From assembly GCA_947625935.1 (NCBI GenBank), contig CANQQE010000018.1, positions 1 to 56,431 on the forward strand: a stretch of 56,431 nt of DNA, in the 5' to 3' direction. Below are positions 8,416 through 15,945 of the stretch, piece after piece (positions within the stretch are counted from its first letter, which is position 1; every line of letters starts with the position of its first letter). The translations under genes and the position numbers were made by a program. A model generated the notes under the pieces. The model was not told the origin of the DNA. It ran no database searches and saw only the letters and a list, made by a program, of their open reading frames with translations. This DNA is from an uncultured Muribaculaceae bacterium (GTDB lineage: Bacteria > Bacteroidota > Bacteroidia > Bacteroidales > Muribaculaceae).

Positions 8416-9408
8416 ATGCCCGACACTCTCCGCCCAAAAGATATAAAGGTATCTGTGATAGTCCCGTTTCTTAACGCCCAGGACTACATAGAGCGTAGCG
8501 CTACATCAATCCTGTCGCAGACGCTGAAAGAGATGGAGGTAATATTTGTCAATGACGGGAGCTTCGACCGGGGTGCCGAGGTGCTCGATTTGGTGTTGCA
8601 AAAATTCCCCGAGCGCGCCGACAACGTGATTGTGATACATTTACCGATAAGGCACGGGGTGCACCACGCCAACCATGAGGCCATGGTCAAAGCCTCAGGC
8701 AAATATCTAATCAGATGCGATGCCGACGATGAGTTCAACGACCCCGGCGCATTGCAAAGACTGGTTGATGCCGCAGAGCGCGACGATGCCGACATAGCAG
8801 TGGCCCCCTACGTCAAAGTCAACGGAGAAAAGGAAACTGTCATAAAGACATCCCCCAACTTTCCGGATATAAATAGAATCAGAATCCACACCGAGAATTA
8901 CTCGCTGTGGAACAAACTGATTTCCCGCAAATTTTGTTTTGACAACGATATATTTCCGCTTGCCGGCGTCGATTGTTGGGAAGACCTCATAATGGTGTCA
9001 AGGCTGCTGGCTCTCAACCCCGGAATCGCCATCATCGACACTCCGGTCTACCGCTACTATACGAACCCCAATGTGCGCACATTGTCAAGGGCATCGCGCG
9101 ACACACAACTGCGGCAGCACCTGCGGGCGGCATTGATGCTCGAGGAATGGTTTGCAAATCGCTATCCCGACAATAGATACGAACCATTTCTAAACAGGCT
9201 CAAACTGATAGCCAAAGTTAAGTTTCTGAAAGGGAAGGGGAAAGATGTCGACCAATGGAAAAAGACTTTTCCCGAAGTCAACGACCGCATAATGTCGATA
9301 ACAGAGGTGCCGCTGATCTACCGGCTGATGTTCGCGGCTGTGGCGGCACTCCCCACCCGGTTAACCCAATGGATCGCCAATCAATGTGACCGTTTTTATA
9401 AGGATTAG
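8416..9408 (+). CDS. Family 2 glycosyltransferase
   Basis: 330 residues. The GT-A fold of family GT2 is clear: VSVIVPFLNAQDYIERSATS at the N-terminus, EVIFVNDGSFDRG for nucleotide binding, and a DxD-type metal site in IRCDADDEF. The C-terminal half is helical, and no membrane-spanning pair typical of processive synthases is seen. It would add a sugar from a nucleotide donor to a cell-surface glycan; donor and acceptor are unknown. It follows the phosphoesterase after 16 bases and probably ends that operon. Confidence 0.85.
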   Translation: MPDTLRPKDIKVSVIVPFLNAQDYIERSATSILSQTLKEMEVIFVNDGSFDRGAEVLDLVLQKFPERADNVIVIHLPIRHGVHHANHEAMVKASGKYLIRCDADDEFNDPGALQRLVDAAERDDADIAVAPYVKVNGEKETVIKTSPNFPDINRIRIHTENYSLWNKLISRKFCFDNDIFPLAGVDCWEDLIMVSRLLALNPGIAIIDTPVYRYYTNPNVRTLSRASRDTQLRQHLRAALMLEEWFANRYPDNRYEPFLNRLKLIAKVKFLKGKGKDVDQWKKTFPEVNDRIMSITEVPLIYRLMFAAVAALPTRLTQWIANQCDRFYKD

Positions 9409-9422
9409 CGAAAAAATATAAC

Positions 9423-9430
9423 TAACTTCG
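9423..9430 (+). promoter_or_regulatory. Probable -7 box of tsaD
   Basis: TAACTTCG followed by CG lies 34 bases before the tsaD start. No convincing -33 was found. The motif equals that before the nDsbD-like gene (25358-25365). Confidence 0.4.
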
Positions 9431-9464
9431 CGCCTACGATTATCTGATTAAAACCAATGGGTAA

Positions 9465-10481
9465 ATGAGTACGATTATCTTAGGCATCGAATCGTCATGC
9501 GATGACACGAGCGCAGCCGTAATATCCGACGGGCTTCTGCTGTCAAATGTCATCGCAAGCCAAAAGGTGCATGAAGAATTTGGAGGCGTCGTGCCCGAGC
9601 TGGCATCTCGCGCACACCAGCAAAATATAGTCCCCGTGGTCGATACCGCCATCAAACGCGCCGGCATTGACAAAAGCGACCTCAGTGCGATCGCTTTCAC
9701 CCGCGGCCCCGGACTGCTCGGCTCCCTGCTTGTGGGCACGTCGTTCGCGAAAGGGATGTCACTTGGATTAAGAGTGCCGATTGTCGATGTCAACCATCTT
9801 CACGGTCATGTACTGTCACATTTTATTCGCGAGAAGGCTGATGACCCGGTACCGCAATATCCGTTCTTATGTCTGCTTATCTCAGGCGGGAACTCACAGA
9901 TAATCCTCGTGAAGAGCTACGATGACATGGAAATTCTGGGGCAGACCATAGATGACGCCGCCGGCGAAGCCTTCGACAAATGCGCCAAAATAATGGGATT
10001 GCCCTACCCCGGCGGCCCACACATAGACCGCCTCGCCTCAAAGGGCGACCCCGCTAAATTTAAATTTACCAAGCCTCATATAGGCGGCCTTGACTACAGT
10101 TTCAGCGGGCTAAAAACGGCATTTCTCTACACCCTGCGCGACGCCGTCAAAACCGACCCCGGATTCATTGAAAAAAACCTCGCCGACCTCGCCGCCTCGC
10201 TCCAAGCAACCATCATATCCATATTGATGGACAAACTCGACAAAGCGGTAAAAATGACCGACGTAAAGACAGTTGCCATAGGTGGCGGAGTATCAGCCAA
10301 CAGCGGAGTGCGCCAGGCCGTAGCCGATTACTGCGACCGTCACAATCTGAAGGCGTTTATACCGAAACGCTCATTCACCACCGACAACGCAGCCATGGTG
10401 GCCATTGCCGGATATTACAAATATCTTTCAAAAGAGTTCTGCCCTTACGACGCCGCCCCCTATGCCCGCGTAACCGTGTAG
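9465..10481 (+). CDS. tsaD: tRNA N6-adenosine threonylcarbamoyltransferase
   Basis: 338 residues, full length. TsaD transfers threonylcarbamoyl from TC-AMP to A37 of ANN-decoding tRNAs, together with TsaB and TsaE. Visible signatures: ILGIESSCDDTSAAVI at the N-terminus, the metal-binding HxxxH in VNHLHGHVLSH, the ASKHA-fold loop LLISGGNSQIIL, and the C-terminal AIGGGVSANSGVR with TDNAAMVAIAG. The enzyme making TC-AMP, Sua5, is encoded at 18749 in the same window. It stands downstream of its own -7 box and 33 bases before cinA, probably one transcript. Confidence 0.96.
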   Translation: MSTIILGIESSCDDTSAAVISDGLLLSNVIASQKVHEEFGGVVPELASRAHQQNIVPVVDTAIKRAGIDKSDLSAIAFTRGPGLLGSLLVGTSFAKGMSLGLRVPIVDVNHLHGHVLSHFIREKADDPVPQYPFLCLLISGGNSQIILVKSYDDMEILGQTIDDAAGEAFDKCAKIMGLPYPGGPHIDRLASKGDPAKFKFTKPHIGGLDYSFSGLKTAFLYTLRDAVKTDPGFIEKNLADLAASLQATIISILMDKLDKAVKMTDVKTVAIGGGVSANSGVRQAVADYCDRHNLKAFIPKRSFTTDNAAMVAIAGYYKYLSKEFCPYDAAPYARVTV

Positions 10482-10514
10482 GCCCGAACATATTAAACGA
10501 ATTATTACAAAGGA

Positions 10515-11768
10515 ATGAAAGTCTCAATCATAGCCATAGGCGATGAGCTGCTCATCGGCCAGGTAATCGACACAAATTCAGGCGAAATAGCGCGTCAGAT
10601 AGGCCCGCATGGGTGGGAGGTCAACGACGTGCAGGTGATAGCCGACAATGCCACCGAAATCAGACGCGCCGTCGACAGAGCCTTTCAACTCAGCGACGTG
10701 GTGTTGACCACCGGCGGACTTGGCCCCACAAAGGACGACATAACCAAATTGACCATGTGTGACATATTCGGCGGTGAAATGCGTCTCGACCCCGCGACAC
10801 TCGAAAGCGTCAAAGAGGTCGTCGGCCGACGCGGCATATCGCTTAACAGCCTCACCGCCGACCAAGCCATAGTCCCCACAAGCTGCCGCGTGATTCAAAA
10901 CCGTGTGGGCACCGCGCCTATCATGTGGTTTGAACGCGACGGAGGTAAGAAAGTGCTGGTCTCGATGCCCGGCGTTCCTTTCGAAACCCGTCAGATGTTT
11001 GCCGAGGCTGTCCTTCCTATGCTGCTCGACAGATTCCCGTCGAAAGAAGTAGTGTTGCACACCAACACCATTGTGGCCGGCATGACCGAATCGGAAGTGG
11101 CCATAGCTCTTGCGCCGATCGAGGATGCGTTCCCCCCCGAATTGCATCTCGCCTATCTACCCAAGCCGGCATTGATTCGCCTTCGCCTCGACGCTCACGG
11201 CACGGATCGCGACAAGCTGCAATCTCTTATCGACGAAGCCACCTCAAAAATACGCCAACGCCTCGCCGGGCACATCCTATCGACTGGCGACCGCACCATC
11301 GGTGAAATCACCCTCGACACATTCAGAGAGTTGGGCCTCACCCTCGCCACGGCTGAAAGCTGTACAGGCGGCAACATAGCCCACACAATCACAGCAATCC
11401 CCGGAAGCTCAGAGTATTTCAAAGGCTCAGTGGTGGCCTATTCCAACGAAGTCAAGCGTAATCTGCTCGAAGTCAAGGCCGAGACACTTGATTCGTTCGG
11501 AGCTGTCAGCGAACAGGTCGCCTTGCAGATGGCCGAAGGAGTCGCTAAAGCCATATCGTCCGACTGCGCCATCGCCACTTCAGGCATAGCCGGGCCGGGC
11601 GGTGCCGTCGCCGGTAAACCTGTCGGCACGGTATGTATCGCCGTCAAAACCCCTAAAACGACAACCACGGTTACCCGCCACTTTCCCGGCTCACGCGACC
11701 GCGTGATAGACCGCGCCACCACCGAGGGATTAATCATGCTACTGCTCGCTTTGCGCCAAGACCGATAA
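10515..11768 (+). CDS. cinA: CinA-family protein
   Basis: 417 residues, two domains. The N-terminal MoCF-like (COG1058) domain covers about 1-170 (IIAIGDELLIGQVIDTNSGE, TTGGLGPTKDD). The C-terminal CinA/PncC amidase-like domain covers about 255-417 (ATAESCTGGNIAHTITAIPG, ATSGIAGPGGA). Full-length CinA proteins recycle NAD by-products: ADP-ribose pyrophosphatase in the N-terminal part and nicotinamide mononucleotide deamidase in the C-terminal part. The AESCTGG nucleophile block is intact. It sits 33 bases after tsaD and just before a Nudix gene, so a shared nucleotide-housekeeping transcript is likely. Confidence 0.92.
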   Translation: MKVSIIAIGDELLIGQVIDTNSGEIARQIGPHGWEVNDVQVIADNATEIRRAVDRAFQLSDVVLTTGGLGPTKDDITKLTMCDIFGGEMRLDPATLESVKEVVGRRGISLNSLTADQAIVPTSCRVIQNRVGTAPIMWFERDGGKKVLVSMPGVPFETRQMFAEAVLPMLLDRFPSKEVVLHTNTIVAGMTESEVAIALAPIEDAFPPELHLAYLPKPALIRLRLDAHGTDRDKLQSLIDEATSKIRQRLAGHILSTGDRTIGEITLDTFRELGLTLATAESCTGGNIAHTITAIPGSSEYFKGSVVAYSNEVKRNLLEVKAETLDSFGAVSEQVALQMAEGVAKAISSDCAIATSGIAGPGGAVAGKPVGTVCIAVKTPKTTTTVTRHFPGSRDRVIDRATTEGLIMLLLALRQDR

Positions 11769-11772
11769 CCTC

Positions 11773-12291
11773 ATGAACCAAGACAACTCCAACGAACTGT
11801 TTCCAATTGTCGATGAATCGGGCCGCGTAATAGGCTCGGCAACGCGAGACGAATGTCACAACGGGAGCAAGCTGCTTCACCCGGTGGTGCATCTCCACAT
11901 CTTCGACCGCGAAGGACGGCTATACCTACAGAAACGTCCTGACTGGAAAGATATTCAGCCCGGCAAATGGGACACAGCCGTCGGAGGCCACGTCGATTAC
12001 GGCGAGGAAATCGAAAACGCCTTGCGCCGGGAAGCGGCCGAGGAGGTGGGTCTGACTGACTTTGAGCCGAGATTCCTGCGACGTTACATCTTTGAGTCAC
12101 AGCGCGAACGCGAGATGGTCAACGCCTACTCCACTGTCACCGACACCCGCCCTACCCCGTCGGACGAAGTGGCTGACGGACGCTTCTGGACTCCGTCAGA
12201 AATAGCTGCCGCTTTAGGCCGCGGCATACTCACACCCAACTTCGAGCAAGAATACGCCGCCCTCTTCCTCCACGCCGACGCGCCATCATAA
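11773..12291 (+). CDS. Nudix hydrolase
   Basis: 172 residues. The Nudix box is perfect: GHVDYGEE, then the REAAEEVGL end of the GX5EX7REUXEEXGU pattern. The N-terminus (FPIVDESGRVIGSATRDECH) and LHPVVHLHIFDREGRLYLQKR are like those of isopentenyl-diphosphate isomerase-like and YfcD-like Nudix proteins, but the Cys/Glu pair of true isomerases cannot be confirmed, so no substrate is assigned. The gene starts four bases after cinA and shares its transcript. Confidence 0.88.
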   Translation: MNQDNSNELFPIVDESGRVIGSATRDECHNGSKLLHPVVHLHIFDREGRLYLQKRPDWKDIQPGKWDTAVGGHVDYGEEIENALRREAAEEVGLTDFEPRFLRRYIFESQREREMVNAYSTVTDTRPTPSDEVADGRFWTPSEIAAALGRGILTPNFEQEYAALFLHADAPS

Positions 12292-12345
12292 ACACCGGGG
12301 GAACCACACTTTTTCCCGGCGGAATCACTACATTAGAGATATCAT

Positions 12346-12606
12346 ATGGATAATGAAGAGCTTAGAAAGTTTTATAGGACTCCGTTTAATTTAAGATTAA
12401 AGCGCTTTGCTCTTTGCGCCATCGGGGCCGCAATAGCCATTCTGGTCAGCCTGATTTTTTTGATAGATCGAATCTCTTGGCAATTATGGCACTTCATGCG
12501 CGGATGCGCAGGAGTATTGGCAATCATTTTCGTTGTCATAGTGGCTATTCTTGTATATCGCGTGAACAACGCTTATATTTCAATGAATCGTCACAATAAA
12601 GTTTGA
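12346..12606 (+). CDS. Small two-helix membrane protein, unknown
   Basis: 86 residues. The sequence shows a charged N-terminus (about 1-20), a first hydrophobic helix (about 25-43, ALCAIGAAIAILVSLIFLI), a short Trp/His-rich loop and a second helix (about 52-73). Two membrane spans with both ends inside are predicted by eye. It carries no motif that I recognise. It lies between the Nudix gene and the ribosomal operon; the end of the gene adjoins the promoter at 12612. A conserved small membrane protein is likely, but a spurious call is not excluded. Confidence 0.55.
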   Translation: MDNEELRKFYRTPFNLRLKRFALCAIGAAIAILVSLIFLIDRISWQLWHFMRGCAGVLAIIFVVIVAILVYRVNNAYISMNRHNKV

Positions 12607-12611
12607 AAAAA

Positions 12612-12643
12612 TTTGCGTAGGTTAGGAAAAAGTTGTTACTTTG
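12612..12643 (+). promoter_or_regulatory. Promoter of the bL28-bL33-DUF4295 operon
   Basis: TTTG at 12612-12615 and TTACTTTG at 12636-12643, 20 bases apart, followed by CA. Transcription would start near 12650, leaving a leader of about 120 bases before rpmB. Confidence 0.6.
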
Positions 12644-12649
12644 CAGTCT

Positions 12650-12772
12650 GTTTTGTGGCTCATCCTGTAAAGCTGCTAAAAATGATGCGTTTAGCGGTGA
12701 TATGAGAACTGAGATGGCGGCCACAAAGCCAAATCTGTTAATCAAAACAAAACTCGATAAACATCAACAGCC
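12650..12772 (+). promoter_or_regulatory. Long structured leader of the ribosomal protein operon
   Basis: TTTGTGGC (12652-12659) can pair with GCCACAAA (12720-12727). Inside, GCTGCTAAA (12672-12680) pairs with TTTAGCGGT (12690-12698) using two G-U pairs. A closed multi-part structure upstream of ribosomal genes is typical of autogenous control by a ribosomal protein, but no known leader family is recognised. Confidence 0.4.
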
Positions 12773-13030
12773 ATGTCAAAGATTTGTCAAATCACAGGCA
12801 AAAAAGCGATCACCGGCAACAACGTGTCGCACTCAAAGCGCCGCACAAAGCGCAAATTCAACGTTAACCTGTTCAACAAAAAATTCTATTGGGTGGAGCA
12901 GGATGCTTGGATTACACTTTCTGTTTCAGCTAACGGCTTACGCACCATCAACAAGCTGGGCTTGGATGCCGCGATTAAAAAGGCCGCTGAAAAGGGTTAT
13001 TTAACTGAAATCAAATATTTAGCATTCTAA
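12773..13030 (+). CDS. rpmB: Ribosomal protein bL28
   Basis: 85 residues, full length. The N-terminus [21 protein letters not shown] and the basic [12 protein letters not shown] stretch are characteristic of bL28, a large-subunit protein near the E site. Only one Cys is present, so this is the zinc-free (C-minus) form. It is the first gene of the conserved Bacteroidetes order rpmB-rpmG-DUF4295; bL33 begins four bases after the stop. Confidence 0.97.
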   Translation: MSKICQITGKKAITGNNVSHSKRRTKRKFNVNLFNKKFYWVEQDAWITLSVSANGLRTINKLGLDAAIKKAAEKGYLTEIKYLAF

Positions 13031-13034
13031 GAAG

Positions 13035-13223
13035 ATGGCAAAGAAACCAAAAGGTAATCGTGTGCAGGTAATCCTTGAGTGCACCGAACATAAAGCAAGC
13101 GGTATGCCCGGTACTTCTCGTTATATCACCACAAAGAACCGCAAAAACACCACCGAGCGTCTGGAGTTGAAAAAATACAACCCCATCCTCAAGAAAGTAA
13201 CAGTTCACAAAGAAATCAAATAA
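13035..13223 (+). CDS. rpmG: Ribosomal protein bL33
   Basis: 62 residues. [31 protein letters not shown] and [18 protein letters not shown] identify bL33. The four zinc-binding Cys of the C-plus form are not present (a single Cys in ECTEHK), so this is a zinc-independent version. It is the second gene of the ribosomal operon. Confidence 0.96.
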   Translation: MAKKPKGNRVQVILECTEHKASGMPGTSRYITTKNRKNTTERLELKKYNPILKKVTVHKEIK

Positions 13224-13235
13224 TAACACCGAGAT

Positions 13236-13385
13236 ATGGCAAAGAAAACCGTCGCATCACTTCAGAAAGGTGAAGGCCGCACTTACAGCAAGGTCATCAA
13301 AATGGTGAAATCGCCTAAGACCGGCGCTTATGTTTTCAAAGAGGAAATGGTCCCCAACGACGCAGTTAAGGACGCTTTGAAATAA
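13236..13385 (+). CDS. DUF4295 ribosome-associated small protein (bL38-like)
   Basis: 49 residues, start ATG 13236, stop TAA 13383-13385. The sequence begins MAKKTVASLQKGEGRTYSK and continues KMVKSPKTGAYVFKEEMV, which is the DUF4295 family found after bL33 in Bacteroidetes. Members have been seen as an extra large-subunit ribosomal protein, named bL38, in a Flavobacterium ribosome structure; that is family knowledge from memory and not shown here. High Lys content and operon position with rpmB and rpmG support a ribosomal role. Confidence 0.88.
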   Translation: MAKKTVASLQKGEGRTYSKVIKMVKSPKTGAYVFKEEMVPNDAVKDALK

Positions 13386-13429
13386 TCATTGATTATACAA
13401 AGGGTACTACCCTGATAACAACAGATACA

Positions 13430-13466
13430 AGAGCCGCTGTCAAAGAGATAGCGGCTCTCGGTTTTT
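13430..13466 (+). terminator. Terminator of the ribosomal protein operon
   Basis: AGAGCCGCT (13430-13438) and AGCGGCTCT (13450-13458) form a perfect 9-bp stem, followed by CGGTTTTT. Textbook intrinsic terminator 45 bases after the DUF4295 stop. Confidence 0.9.
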
Positions 13467-13545
13467 AGCCGAGATACCGACCCGCGGCTACTGTTGCAGT
13501 AACGAGACTATTAAACTCCAACACCCGATAAAGCGTTATATTGAC

Positions 13546-14616
13546 ATGATGGACAACGTGAAAAAAACGGTAATGAAAATTTGGGCCGAGGCTTTCGACG
13601 ACAGCCCCGCTTATCGAGAGATGTATTTCAATCACATCTATCGGCCCGAAGATACCGTGACATTATGCGATGAGTCGGGTGTGATTGTCAGCTCATTGTT
13701 GCTACAACACTATCATATCGATTTCCACGGGGCCGCAATGCCGATGGGTTACATAGCCGGGGCCGCAACTCTGAGAAAGGCTCGCAACCACGGATATATG
13801 ACAGCTTTGGTGGCTAAAGCCCTAAAAGCAGCCCGCAACCGCGGGGATATGCTCGTTAGCCTGATACCCGCAAGCCGCCATCTCTATTTTTTCTATGACC
13901 GGCTTGGTTTCTCTACGATATTCTATATGGACCGACGGCATTATGTAGCCGGATCAGTGTTCCGTTTCTCCGGGGATTTCACGTTCAAAGAACTCGAATT
14001 ACCCCTGACTGATGATCTGATTGCCGCTTTTGAGAGGCTCGAATCGCTGCGGCGTGGAGCGGTAAGACACACGAGCGAACAGATTGAAGGCATCATGCGC
14101 GACAACGCTATGGATTGCGGGAAAGCCTATTGTCTGACCGACAACGACAGCGGCGAAATAGCTGCGATCGCGTTCACAGCCGCCCGTGACCACAGAATCC
14201 TGATAAAGGATATATTGAGCAACGACCTCAACTCCGAGAAAGCCATGCTGTCACATATTTCCGCAGTAAACGACGGCACGCCTATGACTTTCCCGGCCAC
14301 TCCTTCTCCCGGGCGACCCATACAATCGTTTGGGATGGGGCGCATTGTCAACGTCTACGACGCTTTGTCGCAAGTAGCCCGCGTGTCACGGCATCTCAAG
14401 GGGTCAATCAGAATCAACGACCCGCTGTTGCCTGAAAACAGTCATACTTACATCATCAATGAAGGTAGGGTAAATATCGATGACACGCCACTGAAGCGAT
14501 ATGATCTGGACATCTCGGTCACGGTGCTGACTTCACTGCTGTTTTCCACTCCGCGAATAGGCGCGATTTTCGGCATGGCGACCCATCGGCCTTTCCTTTC
14601 TCTGATGCTCGATTAA
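13546..14616 (+). CDS. GNAT-family N-acetyltransferase, Eis-like layout
   Basis: 356 residues. The N-terminal GNAT fold is visible: IWAEAFDDSPAYREMYFNHI, then MGYIAGAATLRKARNHGYMT with the acetyl-CoA pyrophosphate loop (R-x-x-G-Y), and FYDRLGFSTI. The C-terminal half contains a second GNAT-like part and an end resembling the sterol-carrier-like domain of Eis proteins (INEGRVNIDD, LTSLLFSTPRIGAIFG). Eis-like enzymes acetylate amines of aminoglycosides or peptides; the natural substrate here is unknown. Two adjacent ATG codons (13546, 13549) could both start it. Confidence 0.78.
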   Translation: MMDNVKKTVMKIWAEAFDDSPAYREMYFNHIYRPEDTVTLCDESGVIVSSLLLQHYHIDFHGAAMPMGYIAGAATLRKARNHGYMTALVAKALKAARNRGDMLVSLIPASRHLYFFYDRLGFSTIFYMDRRHYVAGSVFRFSGDFTFKELELPLTDDLIAAFERLESLRRGAVRHTSEQIEGIMRDNAMDCGKAYCLTDNDSGEIAAIAFTAARDHRILIKDILSNDLNSEKAMLSHISAVNDGTPMTFPATPSPGRPIQSFGMGRIVNVYDALSQVARVSRHLKGSIRINDPLLPENSHTYIINEGRVNIDDTPLKRYDLDISVTVLTSLLFSTPRIGAIFGMATHRPFLSLMLD

Positions 14617-14670
14617 AAACATAACAGAAACTTAACTATATAAACATCACATTTTAACCGACACAAGGAC

Positions 14671-15855
14671 ATGATTACCAATGTAACGCCTTCGATTATC
14701 TACGCCGGGGTAGATGATACCGCTCTCGATCTTTTCGAAAGCCAATATCCCACTCCCGACGGCATGGCCTATAACTCATATGTCATCATAGACAAAGAGA
14801 TTGCGATTCTCGACACAGTGGATTCTCGCATGGCCGGACAATGGCTTGACAATATCGAGGAAGCCCTGGCCGGACGCGTACCGGATTACCTCATCGTACA
14901 CCACCTTGAGCCTGACCACTCATCTGAGATAACGACAATCATGCGACGCTTCCCCGAAATGAAGATTGTGGCATCTAAAGCGGCCTTGAGGATGCTACCC
15001 GGTTTTTGTGACGGCGAGACTTACGAAAATCGCTCTATCGGCGTTGGAGACGGCTCAACCCTGAATCTCGGCGAACACACCCTGCGATTCATAACCGCAC
15101 CCATGGTCCATTGGCCCGAGGTAATCGTATCAGTCGATGAGAAAGAAAAGATACTTTTTTCTTCTGATGCCTTCGGACGCTTCGACACTGTCGGGCCCGA
15201 CATTTTCAATGCCGACGACTGGGCCGACAGCGCACGACGCTACTACTACAATATTATCGGGAAATATGGTCCTCAGGTTCAATCTCTGTTGAAAAAATTA
15301 GCCGGAACCGATATCTCTATAATATGCCCGCTCCACGGGCCGGTGCTGACCGAGACCGCAACCCCGATAAACCTTTATGACAAGTGGAGCAAATATGAAT
15401 ATGAGTTGAATGGAGTCTTCATTCCCTACGGGTCAATCTATGGCGGAACCGCCCGGGCCGCAATGGAACTGGCCAAAATCCTCCTTGACAAGGGGGTTAA
15501 GGATGTCGGCACTCTCGACCTTACCCGTACGCCTGCATTTCATGCCGTCGCCGAAGCCTTCCGTTACCGTGCGATGGTCGTCGCAGGCGCAAGCTACGAT
15601 GCCGACCTATTCCCACCCGTCTATGACTTCCTCCATAAACTCGGTTTGAAAAACTACAACAACCGCACTGTGGGATTAATCGAAAACGGATCGTGGGCAC
15701 CGACCGCAGCCCGCGTAATGAAGGGACAGCTCACCGCCATGCGAAGCGTCAATATAATAGAGCCGGCGGTCACAATCAAGTCTCGGATGACTGCCGCAGA
15801 CCTTCAGGCTCTTAATCAGCTCGCCGACGCTATAATCAATCAGCTCACCAACTGA
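14671..15855 (+). CDS. A-type flavoprotein (FprA/flavodiiron family)
   Basis: 394 residues: an N-terminal metallo-beta-lactamase-like diiron domain (about 1-250) and a C-terminal flavodoxin domain (about 252-394). The diiron ligands are visible: HLEPDH near residues 78-83 (H-x-E-x-D-H), a His in MVHWPEV, an Asp in FSSDAFG, and a His in CPLHGPV. The FMN-binding loop is IPYGSIYGGTARAA. Class A flavodiiron proteins reduce O2 to water and/or NO to N2O, protecting anaerobes. No rubredoxin domain is fused; a separate electron donor is needed. Rubrerythrin is encoded at 34066-34647. Confidence 0.93.
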   Translation: MITNVTPSIIYAGVDDTALDLFESQYPTPDGMAYNSYVIIDKEIAILDTVDSRMAGQWLDNIEEALAGRVPDYLIVHHLEPDHSSEITTIMRRFPEMKIVASKAALRMLPGFCDGETYENRSIGVGDGSTLNLGEHTLRFITAPMVHWPEVIVSVDEKEKILFSSDAFGRFDTVGPDIFNADDWADSARRYYYNIIGKYGPQVQSLLKKLAGTDISIICPLHGPVLTETATPINLYDKWSKYEYELNGVFIPYGSIYGGTARAAMELAKILLDKGVKDVGTLDLTRTPAFHAVAEAFRYRAMVVAGASYDADLFPPVYDFLHKLGLKNYNNRTVGLIENGSWAPTAARVMKGQLTAMRSVNIIEPAVTIKSRMTAADLQALNQLADAIINQLTN

Positions 15856-15883
15856 TCAGGCCCGGCAAAATTCACACACTAAA

Positions 15884-15924
15884 CAGGGTGGATGCGCTTT
15901 CCGCACCCACCCTGAACTGTTTTT
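15884..15924 (+). terminator. Terminator after the flavoprotein gene
   Basis: CAGGGTGG (from 15884) pairs with the CCACCCTG end (to 15914), with further pairs GCG/CGC inside and one mismatch. TTTTT follows at 15920-15924. Confidence 0.85.
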
Positions 15925-15945
15925 AAGCCATTAAAATAACGGATC

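Noticed and set aside
12633-13004. 123-residue plus-strand frame starting upstream of rpmB
   Set aside because: It overlaps rpmB in another frame. It begins inside the leader and encodes no recognisable domain, while the rpmB product is certain.
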